Shown here piece after piece: positions 43,812 to 53,343 of a DNA stretch of 64,000 nucleotides. A program made the position numbers and the translations under genes. This DNA comes from Deltaproteobacteria bacterium. GTDB lineage: Bacteria; Desulfobacterota; Desulfobacteria; Desulfobacterales; Desulfobacteraceae. The DNA is taken from NCBI GenBank assembly GCA_013151635.1, contig JAADHV010000054.1, positions 1 to 64,000 on the forward strand. The letters run 5' to 3'. The notes under the pieces were generated by a model. The model was given only the letters and a program-made list of their open reading frames with translations. It did no database searches and was not told the origin of the DNA. Position 1 is the first letter of the stretch; each line of letters begins with the position of its first letter.

Positions 43812-44576
43812 ATGGATTATGAATGCATTATTTATGAAAAAAAAGATCAGGTCGGCCTGATTAAGTTGAACAGGCCCAGGGTACTCAATGCAATGAACCG
43901 GCAGCTCTGGATTGAGCTGCAGGATGCCCTTGAAAGTGCAAGGCAGGATGGGAACATAAAGGCTCTGGTTTTTACGGGTGAAGGCCGGGCCTTTTCAACC
44001 GGGGCAGACCTCAAGGACTCTAAAGGCAGGACTATTGAAGATTACAGGATATACCTTGAATCCCTCCAGGAAGCATCAAGAAAGATCATACGCTTTGAAA
44101 AACCGACCATTGCAGCCATTAACGGCTATGCCCTTGGTTCCGGTTATGAGCTGGCCCTTGCCTGTGATATAAGGATTGCAGCAAGAAAAGCTCTTATAGG
44201 GTCTCCCGAGGCAAGGGTAACATCATCTGTCACGGGCGGCGCGTTCAGGCTTGTCCAGGACCTTGTGGGGCCTGGCAAAGCAAGGGAACTTTTATTTACA
44301 GCAGAAAATATCACAGGGGAAGAGGCGCAAAAAATCGGCCTTGTCAATAAGGCTGTTCCCCTTGAGAACCTGATGAATGAAACTTTTGCCATGGCAAAAA
44401 AAATTGTTGCCAATTCTGCATTTTCTTTAAAACTAATTAAAAAAGGGTTTCTCATGGCCCAGGGAGAAGCAAGCCTTGAGGCATTGATGGATTACGAGAT
44501 CGAAGCCTGCCTTGCCTGTGTTTCAACAAAAGACAGGCAAGAGTCTTTAGAGAATTTTGAGCAAAGAAAAAAATAA
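43812..44576 (+). CDS. Enoyl-CoA hydratase/isomerase family protein
   Basis: This 254-residue protein is a crotonase-fold enzyme acting on acyl-CoA. It has NRPRVLNAMN, the oxyanion loop STGADLKD, the second oxyanion motif GYALGSGYELALACD and the active-site region GSPEARV, where one acidic residue is kept. The C-terminal LVNKAVP is normal. Whether it hydrates, isomerises or hydrolyses is not readable from sequence. It is the first gene behind the sigma54 promoter, followed after 15 nt by an ADP-forming acyl-CoA synthetase, so its substrate is probably the CoA ester of the imported acid. Confidence 0.9.
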   Translation: MDYECIIYEKKDQVGLIKLNRPRVLNAMNRQLWIELQDALESARQDGNIKALVFTGEGRAFSTGADLKDSKGRTIEDYRIYLESLQEASRKIIRFEKPTIAAINGYALGSGYELALACDIRIAARKALIGSPEARVTSSVTGGAFRLVQDLVGPGKARELLFTAENITGEEAQKIGLVNKAVPLENLMNETFAMAKKIVANSAFSLKLIKKGFLMAQGEASLEALMDYEIEACLACVSTKDRQESLENFEQRKK

Positions 44577-44591
44577 GTAAAGGAAATAAAA

Positions 44592-46730
44592 ATGTTGGAT
44601 AAAGTGCTCAATGCAAGATCTGTTGCCATAATAGGGGCTTCTAAAAATAAGACAAAACGGGGATACCAGGCCATTAACACCCTTAGGGCCGATGGATATG
44701 AAGGAGAAATTTATCCTGTAAATCCAAAAGAAGACATGATTTTAGGGCTTCACTGCTATAAGGATATTACTGAGATTAAATCCCCTGTTGATCTTGCTTT
44801 AATTACAACCCCTGCAAGGACCATCCCCGGGATCTTAAGAAAATGCGGTGAGAAAAAAGTTGCCGGTGCCATTATCATTGCCGGCGGTTTCAGGGAGCTT
44901 GGTGACAGGGGGAAAGAATTGGAGCGGGAAGTTGTTGCTGCTGCAAAAGAAACCGGTGTCAGGTTGATCGGGCCCAATACCTCCGGCATGATAAACCTTA
45001 AAACCAATATGAACCTTGTGGGAATAAAAAATCCTCCAAAAGGCAACATTGCATTGCTCTGCCAGAGCGGCAATATGGCATTAACTCTCATTACGGAAGC
45101 TACAGTCTGCAAACACGAAGGGTTTACCTATTATGTAGGTGTGGGCAACGAGTCGGATATCAAGTTCCATGAGTACCTTGAATTTTTTAAAAATGATCCT
45201 GATACAAAATCCATTCTCATGTATGTCGAAGGAATGAGCCAGGGGAGGAAATTTCTCCAGGAAGCCTATGAAACAAGTACAAAAAAGCCGATAATTCTTT
45301 TAAAAAGCGGCAGGTCTGCTGCGGGTAAAAAATCGGCAGGTTCCCATACAGGATCACTTGCCGGGATAGGCGAAGTTGCAAAACGGGCGTATGAACGAGC
45401 TGGTATAATTGTAATTGAAAACTCAGATGAACTTTTCCCGGTAGCAGAGACCCTCTCAAGCCAGCCCCCGATAAAAAATAATTCCATTGCTATCCTTGCA
45501 GATGGAGGGGGGCATGCCACCATAGCCGCAGATCTTTTAACAGACTATGGCATAAATCTTCCTGAACTGTCTGACAAAACAAAAGAAAAACTAAGTAAAA
45601 TTCTGCCGGAAGCTGCGTCCTTAGTAAATCCTGTTGATGTAGCGGGCGGGACAGATGCCGATCCCAGCCTTTTTGCAGATTGTGCAAGGATTATTTTAAA
45701 GGATCCCAATGTAGGAGGTCTTCTGGTTGTCGGCCTTTTCGGTGGATACGGCATCCGGTTTGAAAAGAGCCTTGCTATTGGGGAAGAAGCGGCAGCCCAT
45801 AGGTTCGGGGCAATGGTAAAAAAGAAAAATAAACCTATTTTTGTGCATTCCCTTTATAGCTCACAAAAGTCCCATGCACTTGATCTGTTGCGCCATTATG
45901 ATATACCGGTTCATGATTCCCTGGATATTTCATGCAAATGTGTGGCCTCACTTTGCAAGTATGGAAACTACCTTAAATCCTATCATGCCAAGACCAATTT
46001 TGTTTTTAACTGGGGAGCCAGGGCAAAAAAAGAAGGCCGGGATATCATTGAAAATGTTAGGAAAGAAGGCCGTTCAGCGCTTTTGGAACATGAAGCAAAA
46101 CAATTGATAAAACTGCACGGTGCCCCTACATCTGTGGGGCAGGTGGCAAAAACCCAGGAGGAGGCATGGCAGATTGCAAAAAATATAAAAGAGAATGTTG
46201 TATTAAAGATTGTTTCACCGGATATCCTGCATAAAAGCGATGCCTGCGGTGTTAAATTGAACCTGAGTTCTGAAAAAGAAATTATAAAAGGGTTCCAACA
46301 GATTATAAAGAGCGCAAAAATCTATAATCCAAAAGCTGACATCCGGGGTGTCCTTGTCGCGCCAATGGCGCAGAAGGGCCTTGAAATTATTATCGGAACC
46401 AAGATAGATGAGCAGTTCGGTCCTGTTATCATGTACGGGCTTGGCGGCATCATGGTTGAAATCATGAAGGATGTGACATTCTGGGTTTTGCCTGTTTCCT
46501 CCACATCTTCAAGAAAAATGCTGAGAGACACCCACTCTTCCATCCTTTTAGACGGCGTAAGGGGGCAGAAGGCTTATGATAAAAGATCATTAAGAAAGCT
46601 TATATCAATGTGTTCTGAACTGATTGAATCCTATCCTGAAATTGAAGAAATGGATCTTAATCCTGTCATCCTTTATGAACAGGGGCTGGATGTAGTGGAT
46701 GCCAGAATAATACTTAAAGATCAGGAGTAA
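44592..46730 (+). CDS. Acyl-CoA synthetase, ADP-forming (acetate-CoA ligase family)
   Basis: This 712-residue single-chain enzyme has the CoA-binding Rossmann domain (VAIIGASKNKTKRG), the two ligase domains with the phosphohistidine region SAGSHTGSLAG, and a C-terminal ATP-grasp domain (KIVSPDILHKSDACGVKL; GLGGIMVEIMKD; EMDLNPVILYE). It makes acyl-CoA from acid, CoA and ATP with release of ADP and phosphate. Families of this type use acetate, propionate, phenylacetate and others; the acid here is unknown. It is the second gene of the sigma54 operon. Confidence 0.93.
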   Translation: MLDKVLNARSVAIIGASKNKTKRGYQAINTLRADGYEGEIYPVNPKEDMILGLHCYKDITEIKSPVDLALITTPARTIPGILRKCGEKKVAGAIIIAGGFRELGDRGKELEREVVAAAKETGVRLIGPNTSGMINLKTNMNLVGIKNPPKGNIALLCQSGNMALTLITEATVCKHEGFTYYVGVGNESDIKFHEYLEFFKNDPDTKSILMYVEGMSQGRKFLQEAYETSTKKPIILLKSGRSAAGKKSAGSHTGSLAGIGEVAKRAYERAGIIVIENSDELFPVAETLSSQPPIKNNSIAILADGGGHATIAADLLTDYGINLPELSDKTKEKLSKILPEAASLVNPVDVAGGTDADPSLFADCARIILKDPNVGGLLVVGLFGGYGIRFEKSLAIGEEAAAHRFGAMVKKKNKPIFVHSLYSSQKSHALDLLRHYDIPVHDSLDISCKCVASLCKYGNYLKSYHAKTNFVFNWGARAKKEGRDIIENVRKEGRSALLEHEAKQLIKLHGAPTSVGQVAKTQEEAWQIAKNIKENVVLKIVSPDILHKSDACGVKLNLSSEKEIIKGFQQIIKSAKIYNPKADIRGVLVAPMAQKGLEIIIGTKIDEQFGPVIMYGLGGIMVEIMKDVTFWVLPVSSTSSRKMLRDTHSSILLDGVRGQKAYDKRSLRKLISMCSELIESYPEIEEMDLNPVILYEQGLDVVDARIILKDQE

Positions 46731-46825
46731 GGATGGATTAATTATTTAAGAAGAAAGGAGGATAAAAGAAAAAGGAAAATTTTATTATCAAAATAGTTTT
46801 TTAACACTTAAATTGGGAGGTAAAG

Positions 46826-47809
46826 ATGAAAAAAGCAATAGTTTTAACCACTGCACTATTATTCGGCCTGGTTCTTTTTATAGGTTCCACCACGACTCAA
46901 GCCCAGGCAAAAACAACTTTTGTGACCATTGGAACAGGTGGAATTACAGGGGTTTACTATCCGACCGGCGGTGCCATTGCCAAGATCGTCAATAAAAAGA
47001 GAAAAGAATACGGCATTCGCTGCACAGTTGAATCAACCGGTGGATCTGTTTTTAATATCAATGCAGTTCTGGCAGGAGACCTTGATTTTGGTATTGCCCA
47101 GTCGGATCGCCAGTACCAGGCGGTAAAAGGAATAGCCGACTGGAAAGATAAAGGACCTCAAAAAGATCTCAGGGCTGTATTTTCCATCCACGCGGAAACA
47201 GTTGACCTTATTGCGGCTGTGGATGCAAACATTAACAGTATTGCCGACCTTAAGGGCAAAAGGGTTAACATTGGAAACATTGGCTCAGGATACCGCCAGA
47301 ATGCCATTGATGCGCTTGAGGCCAATGGCCTGAACTGGAAAACAGATTTTCACGCTGAAAGTTTAAAAGCTGCCGAAGCCCCGGGGCTTATCCAGGACAA
47401 CAGGATTGATGCGGCCTTCTATACAGTGGGGCACCCTTCAGGATACTACAAGGAAGCTACTTCAGGAACCCGCAAGGTAAAATTTATTCCCATTTTAAAT
47501 ATTGACGGTCTCTTGGCAAAATATCCCTATTATGCAAGGGCTGCAACTTTGATGAAAAATTATCCGGGTGCTGCAAACACTGAAGAATCAATTCCAACAT
47601 TTGGTGTAAAAGCAACTTTTGTCACATCAGCCAAAGTACCGGATAAGATTGTTTATGCAATCACAAAAGAAGTGTTTGATAATTTTGAAGCATTTAAAAA
47701 ACTTCATCCTGCCTATGCCGGCCTTACCAAAAAATCCATGCTGACCGGCCTTTCAGCTCCGTTCCATCCTGGCGCAATGAAGTACTACAAAGAAGTAGGT
47801 CTGAAATAG
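46826..47809 (+). CDS. TAXI-family TRAP transporter solute-binding protein
   Basis: This 327-residue periplasmic receptor has a Sec signal peptide (MKKAIVLTTALLF..., cleavage about AQA). The mature start TTFVTIGTGGITGVYYPTGG and the later GRVNIG-type KGKRVNIGNIGSGYRQNA define the TAXI subgroup of TRAP receptors. It delivers an organic acid or amino acid to the permease encoded next. GGGAGG precedes the ATG. It lies 95 nt after the synthetase gene. Confidence 0.94.
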   Translation: MKKAIVLTTALLFGLVLFIGSTTTQAQAKTTFVTIGTGGITGVYYPTGGAIAKIVNKKRKEYGIRCTVESTGGSVFNINAVLAGDLDFGIAQSDRQYQAVKGIADWKDKGPQKDLRAVFSIHAETVDLIAAVDANINSIADLKGKRVNIGNIGSGYRQNAIDALEANGLNWKTDFHAESLKAAEAPGLIQDNRIDAAFYTVGHPSGYYKEATSGTRKVKFIPILNIDGLLAKYPYYARAATLMKNYPGAANTEESIPTFGVKATFVTSAKVPDKIVYAITKEVFDNFEAFKKLHPAYAGLTKKSMLTGLSAPFHPGAMKYYKEVGLK

Positions 47810-47841
47810 TTAAATTGTTTTAAACTGCTTTAAATGTATTG

Positions 47842-47882
47842 GCAGTGGAAAAGACGTGTGATTGACATGCCTTTTTCACTGC
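47842..47882 (+). other. Intercistronic hairpin in the TRAP operon
   Basis: GCAGTGGAAAAG (47842-47853) pairs with CTTTTTCACTGC (47871-47882) with one mismatch, with a CGTG/CATG pairing inside the loop. It sits between receptor and permease genes; such hairpins commonly protect the upstream receptor mRNA and make the receptor more abundant than the permease. Confidence 0.55.
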
Positions 47883-47904
47883 TGTTCTCAATTGGGTGAA
47901 AATT

Positions 47905-49995
47905 ATGAGCGATACTGAAGTTCAGGAAATAGACGATGGTTTAGAACTTGCCAGGAAACTGGCAGAGGAAGAAGAAGGAATATCAAGAAAACCTTTAGGG
48001 TTTGAGAAATGGGTGATTCCAACTATTGCAGTTACCTGGAGTTTGTTCCAGCTGTCCATAGCAAGCTGGCTGATACTTGACTCTACTTATATCCGGGCAA
48101 TCCATCTTGGATTTGCATTCTTGATTGTTTTTTTAAGTTACCCTTTTTTCAAGGAAAAAAGACTGGGGTTGGATTTTTTATCCGCAACAGACAGGATTCC
48201 TGTTTTCGATTATGTTATCGCCATTGTTGCATGCCTTTCAGCTCTTTATCTTGTGCTTGATTTTAAAGGTATAACGACACGGTATGGTGCACCGATTTCA
48301 AGGGATATTGTCATTGGCCTCATTTTGACGGTACTGCTTCTTGAGGCAGCCAGAAGAGTGATAGGACCGGCACTTACCATCATTGCCATGGTATTTTGTG
48401 CTTATGCCTTTTTCGGGCCCTATATGCCGGACTTTATCGCCTTCAAAGGAGTGTCTTTAAACCGGTTTGTCGGGCAAATGACCATGTCTACAGAAGGCAT
48501 TTATGGTATTCCCCTTGATGTTTCGGCAACCATTGTTTTTTTGTTCGTGCTTTTCGGTGCCATGCTGGATAAGGCAGGGGCCGGTCATTATTTTATCCAG
48601 CTTGCTTTAAGTCTCCTGGGCGGATTCAAGGGCGGCCCTGCAAAGGCTGCCGTGCTTGGAAGCGGGCTTACCGGAATGGTCTCAGGTTCCAGTATTGCAA
48701 ATATTGTAACCACCGGAACATTTACAATACCCATGATGAAGAAGGTCGGTTACCCGGCCACCAAGGCAGCTGCGGTCGAGGTGGCTGCAAGTACGGACGG
48801 GCAGTTGGCACCGCCCATTATGGGGGCTGCTGCGTTTATTATTGCGGAATATGTAAACGTTCCCTATGTAGCGGTGATCAAGGCTGCTGCTATCCCGGCC
48901 TTTGCCTCCTATGCCGCATTGTTTTACATTACCCACATTGAAGCATCCAAACTGGGTTTAAGGGGAATACCGAGAAACGAACTCCCTGTTTTTTTTAAAA
49001 CCCTTTTAAGCGGGCTTCATTATATGATCCCCATTTCATTGCTGCTTTATGAACTGGTTGTGGTCCGACACTCTCCTGAACTTGCCGCATTCCATGCCAT
49101 CTGGCTGATGGCTCTTGTTATGATGGTTCAGGAACCGGTCAAGGCATATATAGCCAAAAAACCCATTGTTCCTGCAATAAAAAAGGCAGTTGTTGATATT
49201 TTTTCAGCCCTTGCATCAGGGGCACGCAACATGGTGGCCGTAGCTCTTGCAACAGCCGCTGCCGGTATTATTGTCGGTGTTGTGGCCCTGGGGCTTGGCG
49301 GACTTATTACAGAAATCATTGATGTTATCTCCATGGGCAATGTATATCTCATGCTGATCATCACTGCCATTGCAAGCCTGATAATCGGGATGGGTCTGCC
49401 TACAACAGCAACTTATATTGTCATGGCTTCCTTGACAGCCCCTGCAATTGTGACCATTGCAGGTAATCAGGACTGGTTTGTTCCGTTAATGTCAGCTCAC
49501 CTGTTCTGCTTTTATTTCGGAATTCTTGCCGATGATACACCGCCTGTGGGACTTGCGGCTTATGCTGCTGCTGCCATTGCAAAGTCTCCGCCCATTGCCA
49601 CCGGGATACAGGGATTCATGTATGATATCAGAACGGCAATCCTGCCTTTCATGTTCATCTTTAATTCTGACCTGATCCTGTACCATATTACATCCTGGCC
49701 CCAGGGCATCCTTATTTTTGTTATGGCGTGTATCGGCAATTTTGCCTTTGCATCGGCAACCCAGGGGTGGTTTGTGGCAAAGAACAGAATATGGGAAATA
49801 CCTTTGTTTTTAAGTGTCACAATTCTGGCCATGAGACCGGATGCTATTGCATCCCTGGTTGGACTGCCCCATGATCAGCGGTATTATATTTACCTTATTG
49901 CGCTTATCCTTTTTGGTATCATTTATTTGATGCAAAGACCGAGGATTCCCCAGGAAGAGGGCAAGACGGCCAAAGAAGTGTTTGGCAATTTTTAA
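47905..49995 (+). CDS. TRAP transporter fused permease (4TM-12TM)
   Basis: This 696-residue integral membrane protein fuses the small (DctQ-like) and large (DctM-like) TRAP subunits, as in TAXI systems. The large-subunit parts include GSSIANIVTTGTFTIPMM, VEVAASTDGQLAPPIMGAAAF and GMGLPTTATYIVMASLTAPA. It couples substrate entry to Na+ or H+. ATG 47905 is preferred over GTG 47896 because GGGTGA lies just before it. Its partner is the TAXI receptor upstream; a Usp gene follows after 15 nt. Confidence 0.94.
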   Translation: MSDTEVQEIDDGLELARKLAEEEEGISRKPLGFEKWVIPTIAVTWSLFQLSIASWLILDSTYIRAIHLGFAFLIVFLSYPFFKEKRLGLDFLSATDRIPVFDYVIAIVACLSALYLVLDFKGITTRYGAPISRDIVIGLILTVLLLEAARRVIGPALTIIAMVFCAYAFFGPYMPDFIAFKGVSLNRFVGQMTMSTEGIYGIPLDVSATIVFLFVLFGAMLDKAGAGHYFIQLALSLLGGFKGGPAKAAVLGSGLTGMVSGSSIANIVTTGTFTIPMMKKVGYPATKAAAVEVAASTDGQLAPPIMGAAAFIIAEYVNVPYVAVIKAAAIPAFASYAALFYITHIEASKLGLRGIPRNELPVFFKTLLSGLHYMIPISLLLYELVVVRHSPELAAFHAIWLMALVMMVQEPVKAYIAKKPIVPAIKKAVVDIFSALASGARNMVAVALATAAAGIIVGVVALGLGGLITEIIDVISMGNVYLMLIITAIASLIIGMGLPTTATYIVMASLTAPAIVTIAGNQDWFVPLMSAHLFCFYFGILADDTPPVGLAAYAAAAIAKSPPIATGIQGFMYDIRTAILPFMFIFNSDLILYHITSWPQGILIFVMACIGNFAFASATQGWFVAKNRIWEIPLFLSVTILAMRPDAIASLVGLPHDQRYYIYLIALILFGIIYLMQRPRIPQEEGKTAKEVFGNF

Positions 49996-50010
49996 TAAAG
50001 GAGAAACCCA

Positions 50011-50502
50011 TTGGATAATATTAAAAAAATTCTTGTTCCCCTTGCATTTACCGATTATTCACAAGGTGTCTTTAACTGTGCCGTGCAGGTCGCGTTAACA
50101 AATGATGCAGATATTATTGTTTTAAGCATCATTAATTCAAGGGATATTGAATCTGTGAAAACCATTGTTTCCATGGGATATGATGTTGATGCGGAACACT
50201 ATGTTGAAGAAATCCGTAAAGACAGGAAACAAAAGCTTAATAAAATGGCTAAGACAGCTAAAATTGACAAGGACAAGGTTAAAATTCTGTTCAAGGTTGG
50301 AAGACCGGTTGATGAGATATTAAAAACCATCAGCAAAGAAGCACCTGACCTGGTTGTCATGGGGACAAGGGGGCGAGCCAACCTGAAAAACAGTATCATG
50401 GGTGCCGTTGCAGGGAAAGTTTTTAAAAGATCGCCTGTTGATATCCTGTCCTACAGGGATAAAGATGTTAAAAAAAATCTTGAAAAAAAGCTCCATTTAT
50501 AA
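50011..50502 (+). CDS. Universal stress protein UspA, single domain
   Basis: This 163-residue cytoplasmic UspA protein shows IKKILVPLAFTDYS, VLFKVGRPVDEIL and the nucleotide-binding loop VVMGTRGRANLKNSIMGAVAGKVF. The start is TTG with AAAGGAG seven bases upstream. Usp genes directly after TRAP permeases are common, and such Usp proteins may regulate the transporter by ATP binding (known for TeaD of the TeaABC transporter). It ends the sigma54 operon before a terminator. Confidence 0.93.
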   Translation: MDNIKKILVPLAFTDYSQGVFNCAVQVALTNDADIIVLSIINSRDIESVKTIVSMGYDVDAEHYVEEIRKDRKQKLNKMAKTAKIDKDKVKILFKVGRPVDEILKTISKEAPDLVVMGTRGRANLKNSIMGAVAGKVFKRSPVDILSYRDKDVKKNLEKKLHL

Positions 50503-50522
50503 CCCTGGATTTTTTTTAAAAG

Positions 50523-50562
50523 AACCGCATTTAAAGACCTTTACAGGTATTTAAATGCGGTT
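50523..50562. terminator. Long bidirectional terminator
   Basis: AACCGCATTTAAA (50523-50535) pairs perfectly with TTTAAATGCGGTT (50550-50562), with ACCT/AGGT extending the stem in the loop; T-rich bases follow on both strands. It separates the convergent Usp gene and the FGase-like gene. Confidence 0.8.
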
Positions 50563-50565
50563 TGC

Positions 50566-51390
50566 TCATTTTATCAAATGCCTGGCATGGGATAAAACAG
50601 CTTTTTCAAGGCCGGTTTTGAGAGCCTTAACCACATCCGGGTACAGGATACCTTTTTTTTCGTCCATATATGCCTTGGATATTTCAGTGGGAAGAACAAG
50701 AATACGTTCGTCCATACTGGAAATCTGTCTGCAAAATTCAGCCTTGCCGTAAAATACAAGGTTTTCTGCCACGGTTGTTTCCACGCCTGGCAATGATATG
50801 TCACCAAGCAGTTCCAGCCACAATTCAATGGCTTCTTTCCATTTTAATGTGTTAAGAAGTTTTGTTCCAAGATTAAATACCGGCGGGAATTTGATCCCCT
50901 TGGCCTTCTGGCGTGAAATATTATAGGAATGAATGTCATAAACAATGCAGATGCCAAATCGATCCAGCATTCCAGTGACGTATTTTTTAATAAACCTGTA
51001 AAAGGATTCATGGCTCTCAAGGCTTTTTTGATTCATTCCAGGGTCCGGCATGGTTTTGTACACCCTGGTACCCCAGAATTTTTCCTTTGTAAGTGGCAGC
51101 GCCATGTCCTTTGAACGGTTAAGATCATAAACAGCCCTGGATTCAAGCGCCCATGCCGCATTGCCAAGACCCTTTATCAAAAGATCAGTACCGGTATCTT
51201 CTTCAAACCGGCGCTGGCCGGAATCAAGGGCCATTAGAGGCTTTAATTCTTTTCGAACATGATGCCCGGCATGTATGGCAACGGCAATATAAGGAAGGGA
51301 AAAATCAAAATGATATGCAAACCCTTTTAATGGGTCAGTCCCCCGGATACCAATATCCTGTTGTGTTCTTTTATTTTTCATCGTTGACAT
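50566..51390 (-). CDS. N-formylglutamate amidohydrolase-like protein (FGase/HutG family)
   Basis: This 274-residue protein resembles the FGase family of zinc amidohydrolases, an M14-like peptidase fold. Seen are IAVAIHAGHHVRKEL with a histidine pair, RFEEDTGTD, SRAVYDLNRS and VYDIHSYN, matching the conserved catalytic and substrate-binding segments. It removes an acyl group or hydrolyses a glutamyl amide, but the setting is not histidine degradation: no other hut gene is present. It is the last gene of a CapA-racemase-ATP-grasp-FGase unit, starting 2 nt after the ATP-grasp gene. Confidence 0.85.
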   Translation of the reverse strand: MSTMKNKRTQQDIGIRGTDPLKGFAYHFDFSLPYIAVAIHAGHHVRKELKPLMALDSGQRRFEEDTGTDLLIKGLGNAAWALESRAVYDLNRSKDMALPLTKEKFWGTRVYKTMPDPGMNQKSLESHESFYRFIKKYVTGMLDRFGICIVYDIHSYNISRQKAKGIKFPPVFNLGTKLLNTLKWKEAIELWLELLGDISLPGVETTVAENLVFYGKAEFCRQISSMDERILVLPTEISKAYMDEKKGILYPDVVKALKTGLEKAVLSHARHLIK

Positions 51391-51392
51391 TA

Positions 51393-52379
51393 TTAAAGAT
51401 TGTAACGGGCCAGGGCGGAACTTACAATATGGTTGATGAGGTTTTGATATGCTTTCATGGGACCTTTGGGAGCCGGATAATACATGGAAAATATCTGGGG
51501 GCTCCAGCTTTTACCGGGCTTTAAGCCGGGGATACCGTTGACCTCAATGATTTTTAACTTTCCATTGGCATCCATGCGCATGTCAGTTCTCACATGGTCC
51601 AGGCAGTTCAAAGCCTCCATGGCCTGCCGGCAAAGTTCTATGAGATCTTCTTCTTTTGTTGAAACACGTTTTATTTTTGTTGCCCCAACTCCCCTTAAAT
51701 CACTTCTCAGGATGGGATATTTGCCGAACAAGGAAGGGTCCACCATAACCTTGCCCGGTAGAAACACCTGGTGTTTGCCGTTTCCAAGCATTAAAACAGT
51801 ATATTCCGACCCGGGAAGATATTCTTCCACCAGGGCCGGCTGGTCAAAATTACTTTCAATAAAGGCTATTCTTTTCTTTAAATCTTCTTTTGAATGGACC
51901 ACGCTGTCATCACTTATGCCAACAGACCTTGATTCAAAGCTTGGTTTGACAAAAGCCGGGTAAACAAGGTCGGGAAGGTTATCCGCAGTTCCAAGCTGGT
52001 AATGGTAGGGAACCAGAACGCCCTTGTCTTTTAATATCCTGTGGGTGCAGGTTTTATTTATCAATTGTTTCATGGTTTTTGAATCCGGCCCGATGCAGGG
52101 GATGCCTTTTTCATCAAAAATATCTGCAACCCATTTTTCATGGGTTTCGCCCATGCCGACAGCATCTGCTTTGCCGGAAATATGATAAAGCGCACTCCAG
52201 GCTATATCAAATGAGTTTTTTTCAATGGCAGATAAAAATTCATCCATATTATTAACAAAGGCGATCCTGGCACTTTTCCCGGAATCATTAATTGCTTTTT
52301 GAATGCTTTTTGTAACCTTGATATCTCCCCAGCCCTGGGCATCACCTGCCGGGCCTGTAACCAATAATATTTTTTTCAT
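51393..52379 (-). CDS. ATP-grasp carboxylate-amine ligase, D-Ala-D-Ala ligase-like
   Basis: This 328-residue enzyme has an ATP-grasp fold with an N-terminal VTGPAGDAQGWGDIKV segment, ATP-binding YPAFVKPSFESRSVGI, EEYLPGSEYTV and the metal/ligand-binding end IIEVNGIPGLKPG. It joins a carboxylate to an amine with ATP hydrolysis. It is too diverged from Ddl to be called the cell-wall enzyme. Its neighbours (racemase-like, FGase-like, CapA-like) suggest that it forms an amide of glutamate or a similar amino acid. Same strand, spacing 2 nt to the FGase-like gene and 41 nt after the racemase-like gene. Confidence 0.88.
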   Translation of the reverse strand: MKKILLVTGPAGDAQGWGDIKVTKSIQKAINDSGKSARIAFVNNMDEFLSAIEKNSFDIAWSALYHISGKADAVGMGETHEKWVADIFDEKGIPCIGPDSKTMKQLINKTCTHRILKDKGVLVPYHYQLGTADNLPDLVYPAFVKPSFESRSVGISDDSVVHSKEDLKKRIAFIESNFDQPALVEEYLPGSEYTVLMLGNGKHQVFLPGKVMVDPSLFGKYPILRSDLRGVGATKIKRVSTKEEDLIELCRQAMEALNCLDHVRTDMRMDANGKLKIIEVNGIPGLKPGKSWSPQIFSMYYPAPKGPMKAYQNLINHIVSSALARYNL

Positions 52380-52420
52380 TGAACATAATACCTTTTAATA
52401 TGCAAGTTTAAAAATTCTGT

Positions 52421-53338
52421 TTAAATATCAAACAGGTCCGCCTTCCATTCATAGCGGGCCAGGGCTTTGACAGCTAAAGGCGAAACACCTTTTAAAAGTT
52501 TTGTATAAGCATCAATTCTTGCAGGTTCCAGGCAGACCCTTGATACGACCCTGGTTTTAATAACAGGAGAAGAAATATTTTTCTCTGCCTGGCCTTCGAA
52601 TACCTGATCTGCCATCTTTTCATTGGGATTAAGAATTATAACCTCTCCGTTCACTTTTTTTGATAAAGCTTTTTGAAAAATATCCCTGCTATAGCCAAAA
52701 TGGGTACAAAAAAGTGCTGCAAAAATTTTCCCCGTGGACATGCGCATATTTGAAACAGCTGTTGAAACGTTTGCATGAATCATTTTTGCCACACTGCCGT
52801 CAAAGGGATTTCTCTCGATTTTACCTGCAAGATCCGTGCAACCCTGGCCTGTAATCCGGCCGGGATCAATGCCCATTTTCGATAGTTTTTTTTGATGGGT
52901 TTTTTCAGCAATGGTTGTGGGAGTGCCAAATATTATGGCCTGACTGTCCTTGTCTGCCATAAGGCTTTCATGAATCATTTGAACGCCGTGATCCACAATT
53001 CCAAAAACCCTTGTCCCCGCATCACGGCTGAACCGGGTAAAAGGGTAAATCACGGAAAGGGTGTTGCATGCAATGAGAATCATGTCCGGCTTGAACCGGG
53101 CCATGGCATTCAATGCATTGTTAAAGACCCGGGCTTTTTGATCCATGGTTTTAAAATGATTATATCCCCTTTCTTTTGTTGGCCAGGCATTAAAATAAAT
53201 CATTGAAACATCCTGCCAGGGTGATTTTTTAAAAACCAGGTTTGCAATTCTGGCAAACACGGACATGCCGCCAAGCCCTGAATCGGTTACCAGGATGGTT
53301 TTCCCGGACCTGTTGGATTTATTGTTTGAAAATGTCAT
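52421..53338 (-). CDS. Glutamate/aspartate racemase-like protein
   Basis: This 305-residue protein follows the MurI plan: DSGLGGMSV near the N-terminus (catalytic Asp region), first catalytic cysteine in IACNTLS and second cysteine in FCTHFGY. Thus both cysteines for racemisation are present. It is 35-40 residues longer than normal MurI. It may provide D-glutamate or a related D-amino acid to the ATP-grasp ligase next to it. The alternative is a normal MurI for peptidoglycan, but the operon setting does not suggest this. Confidence 0.85.
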   Translation of the reverse strand: MTFSNNKSNRSGKTILVTDSGLGGMSVFARIANLVFKKSPWQDVSMIYFNAWPTKERGYNHFKTMDQKARVFNNALNAMARFKPDMILIACNTLSVIYPFTRFSRDAGTRVFGIVDHGVQMIHESLMADKDSQAIIFGTPTTIAEKTHQKKLSKMGIDPGRITGQGCTDLAGKIERNPFDGSVAKMIHANVSTAVSNMRMSTGKIFAALFCTHFGYSRDIFQKALSKKVNGEVIILNPNEKMADQVFEGQAEKNISSPVIKTRVVSRVCLEPARIDAYTKLLKGVSPLAVKALARYEWKADLFDI

Positions 53339-53343
53339 GCAAT

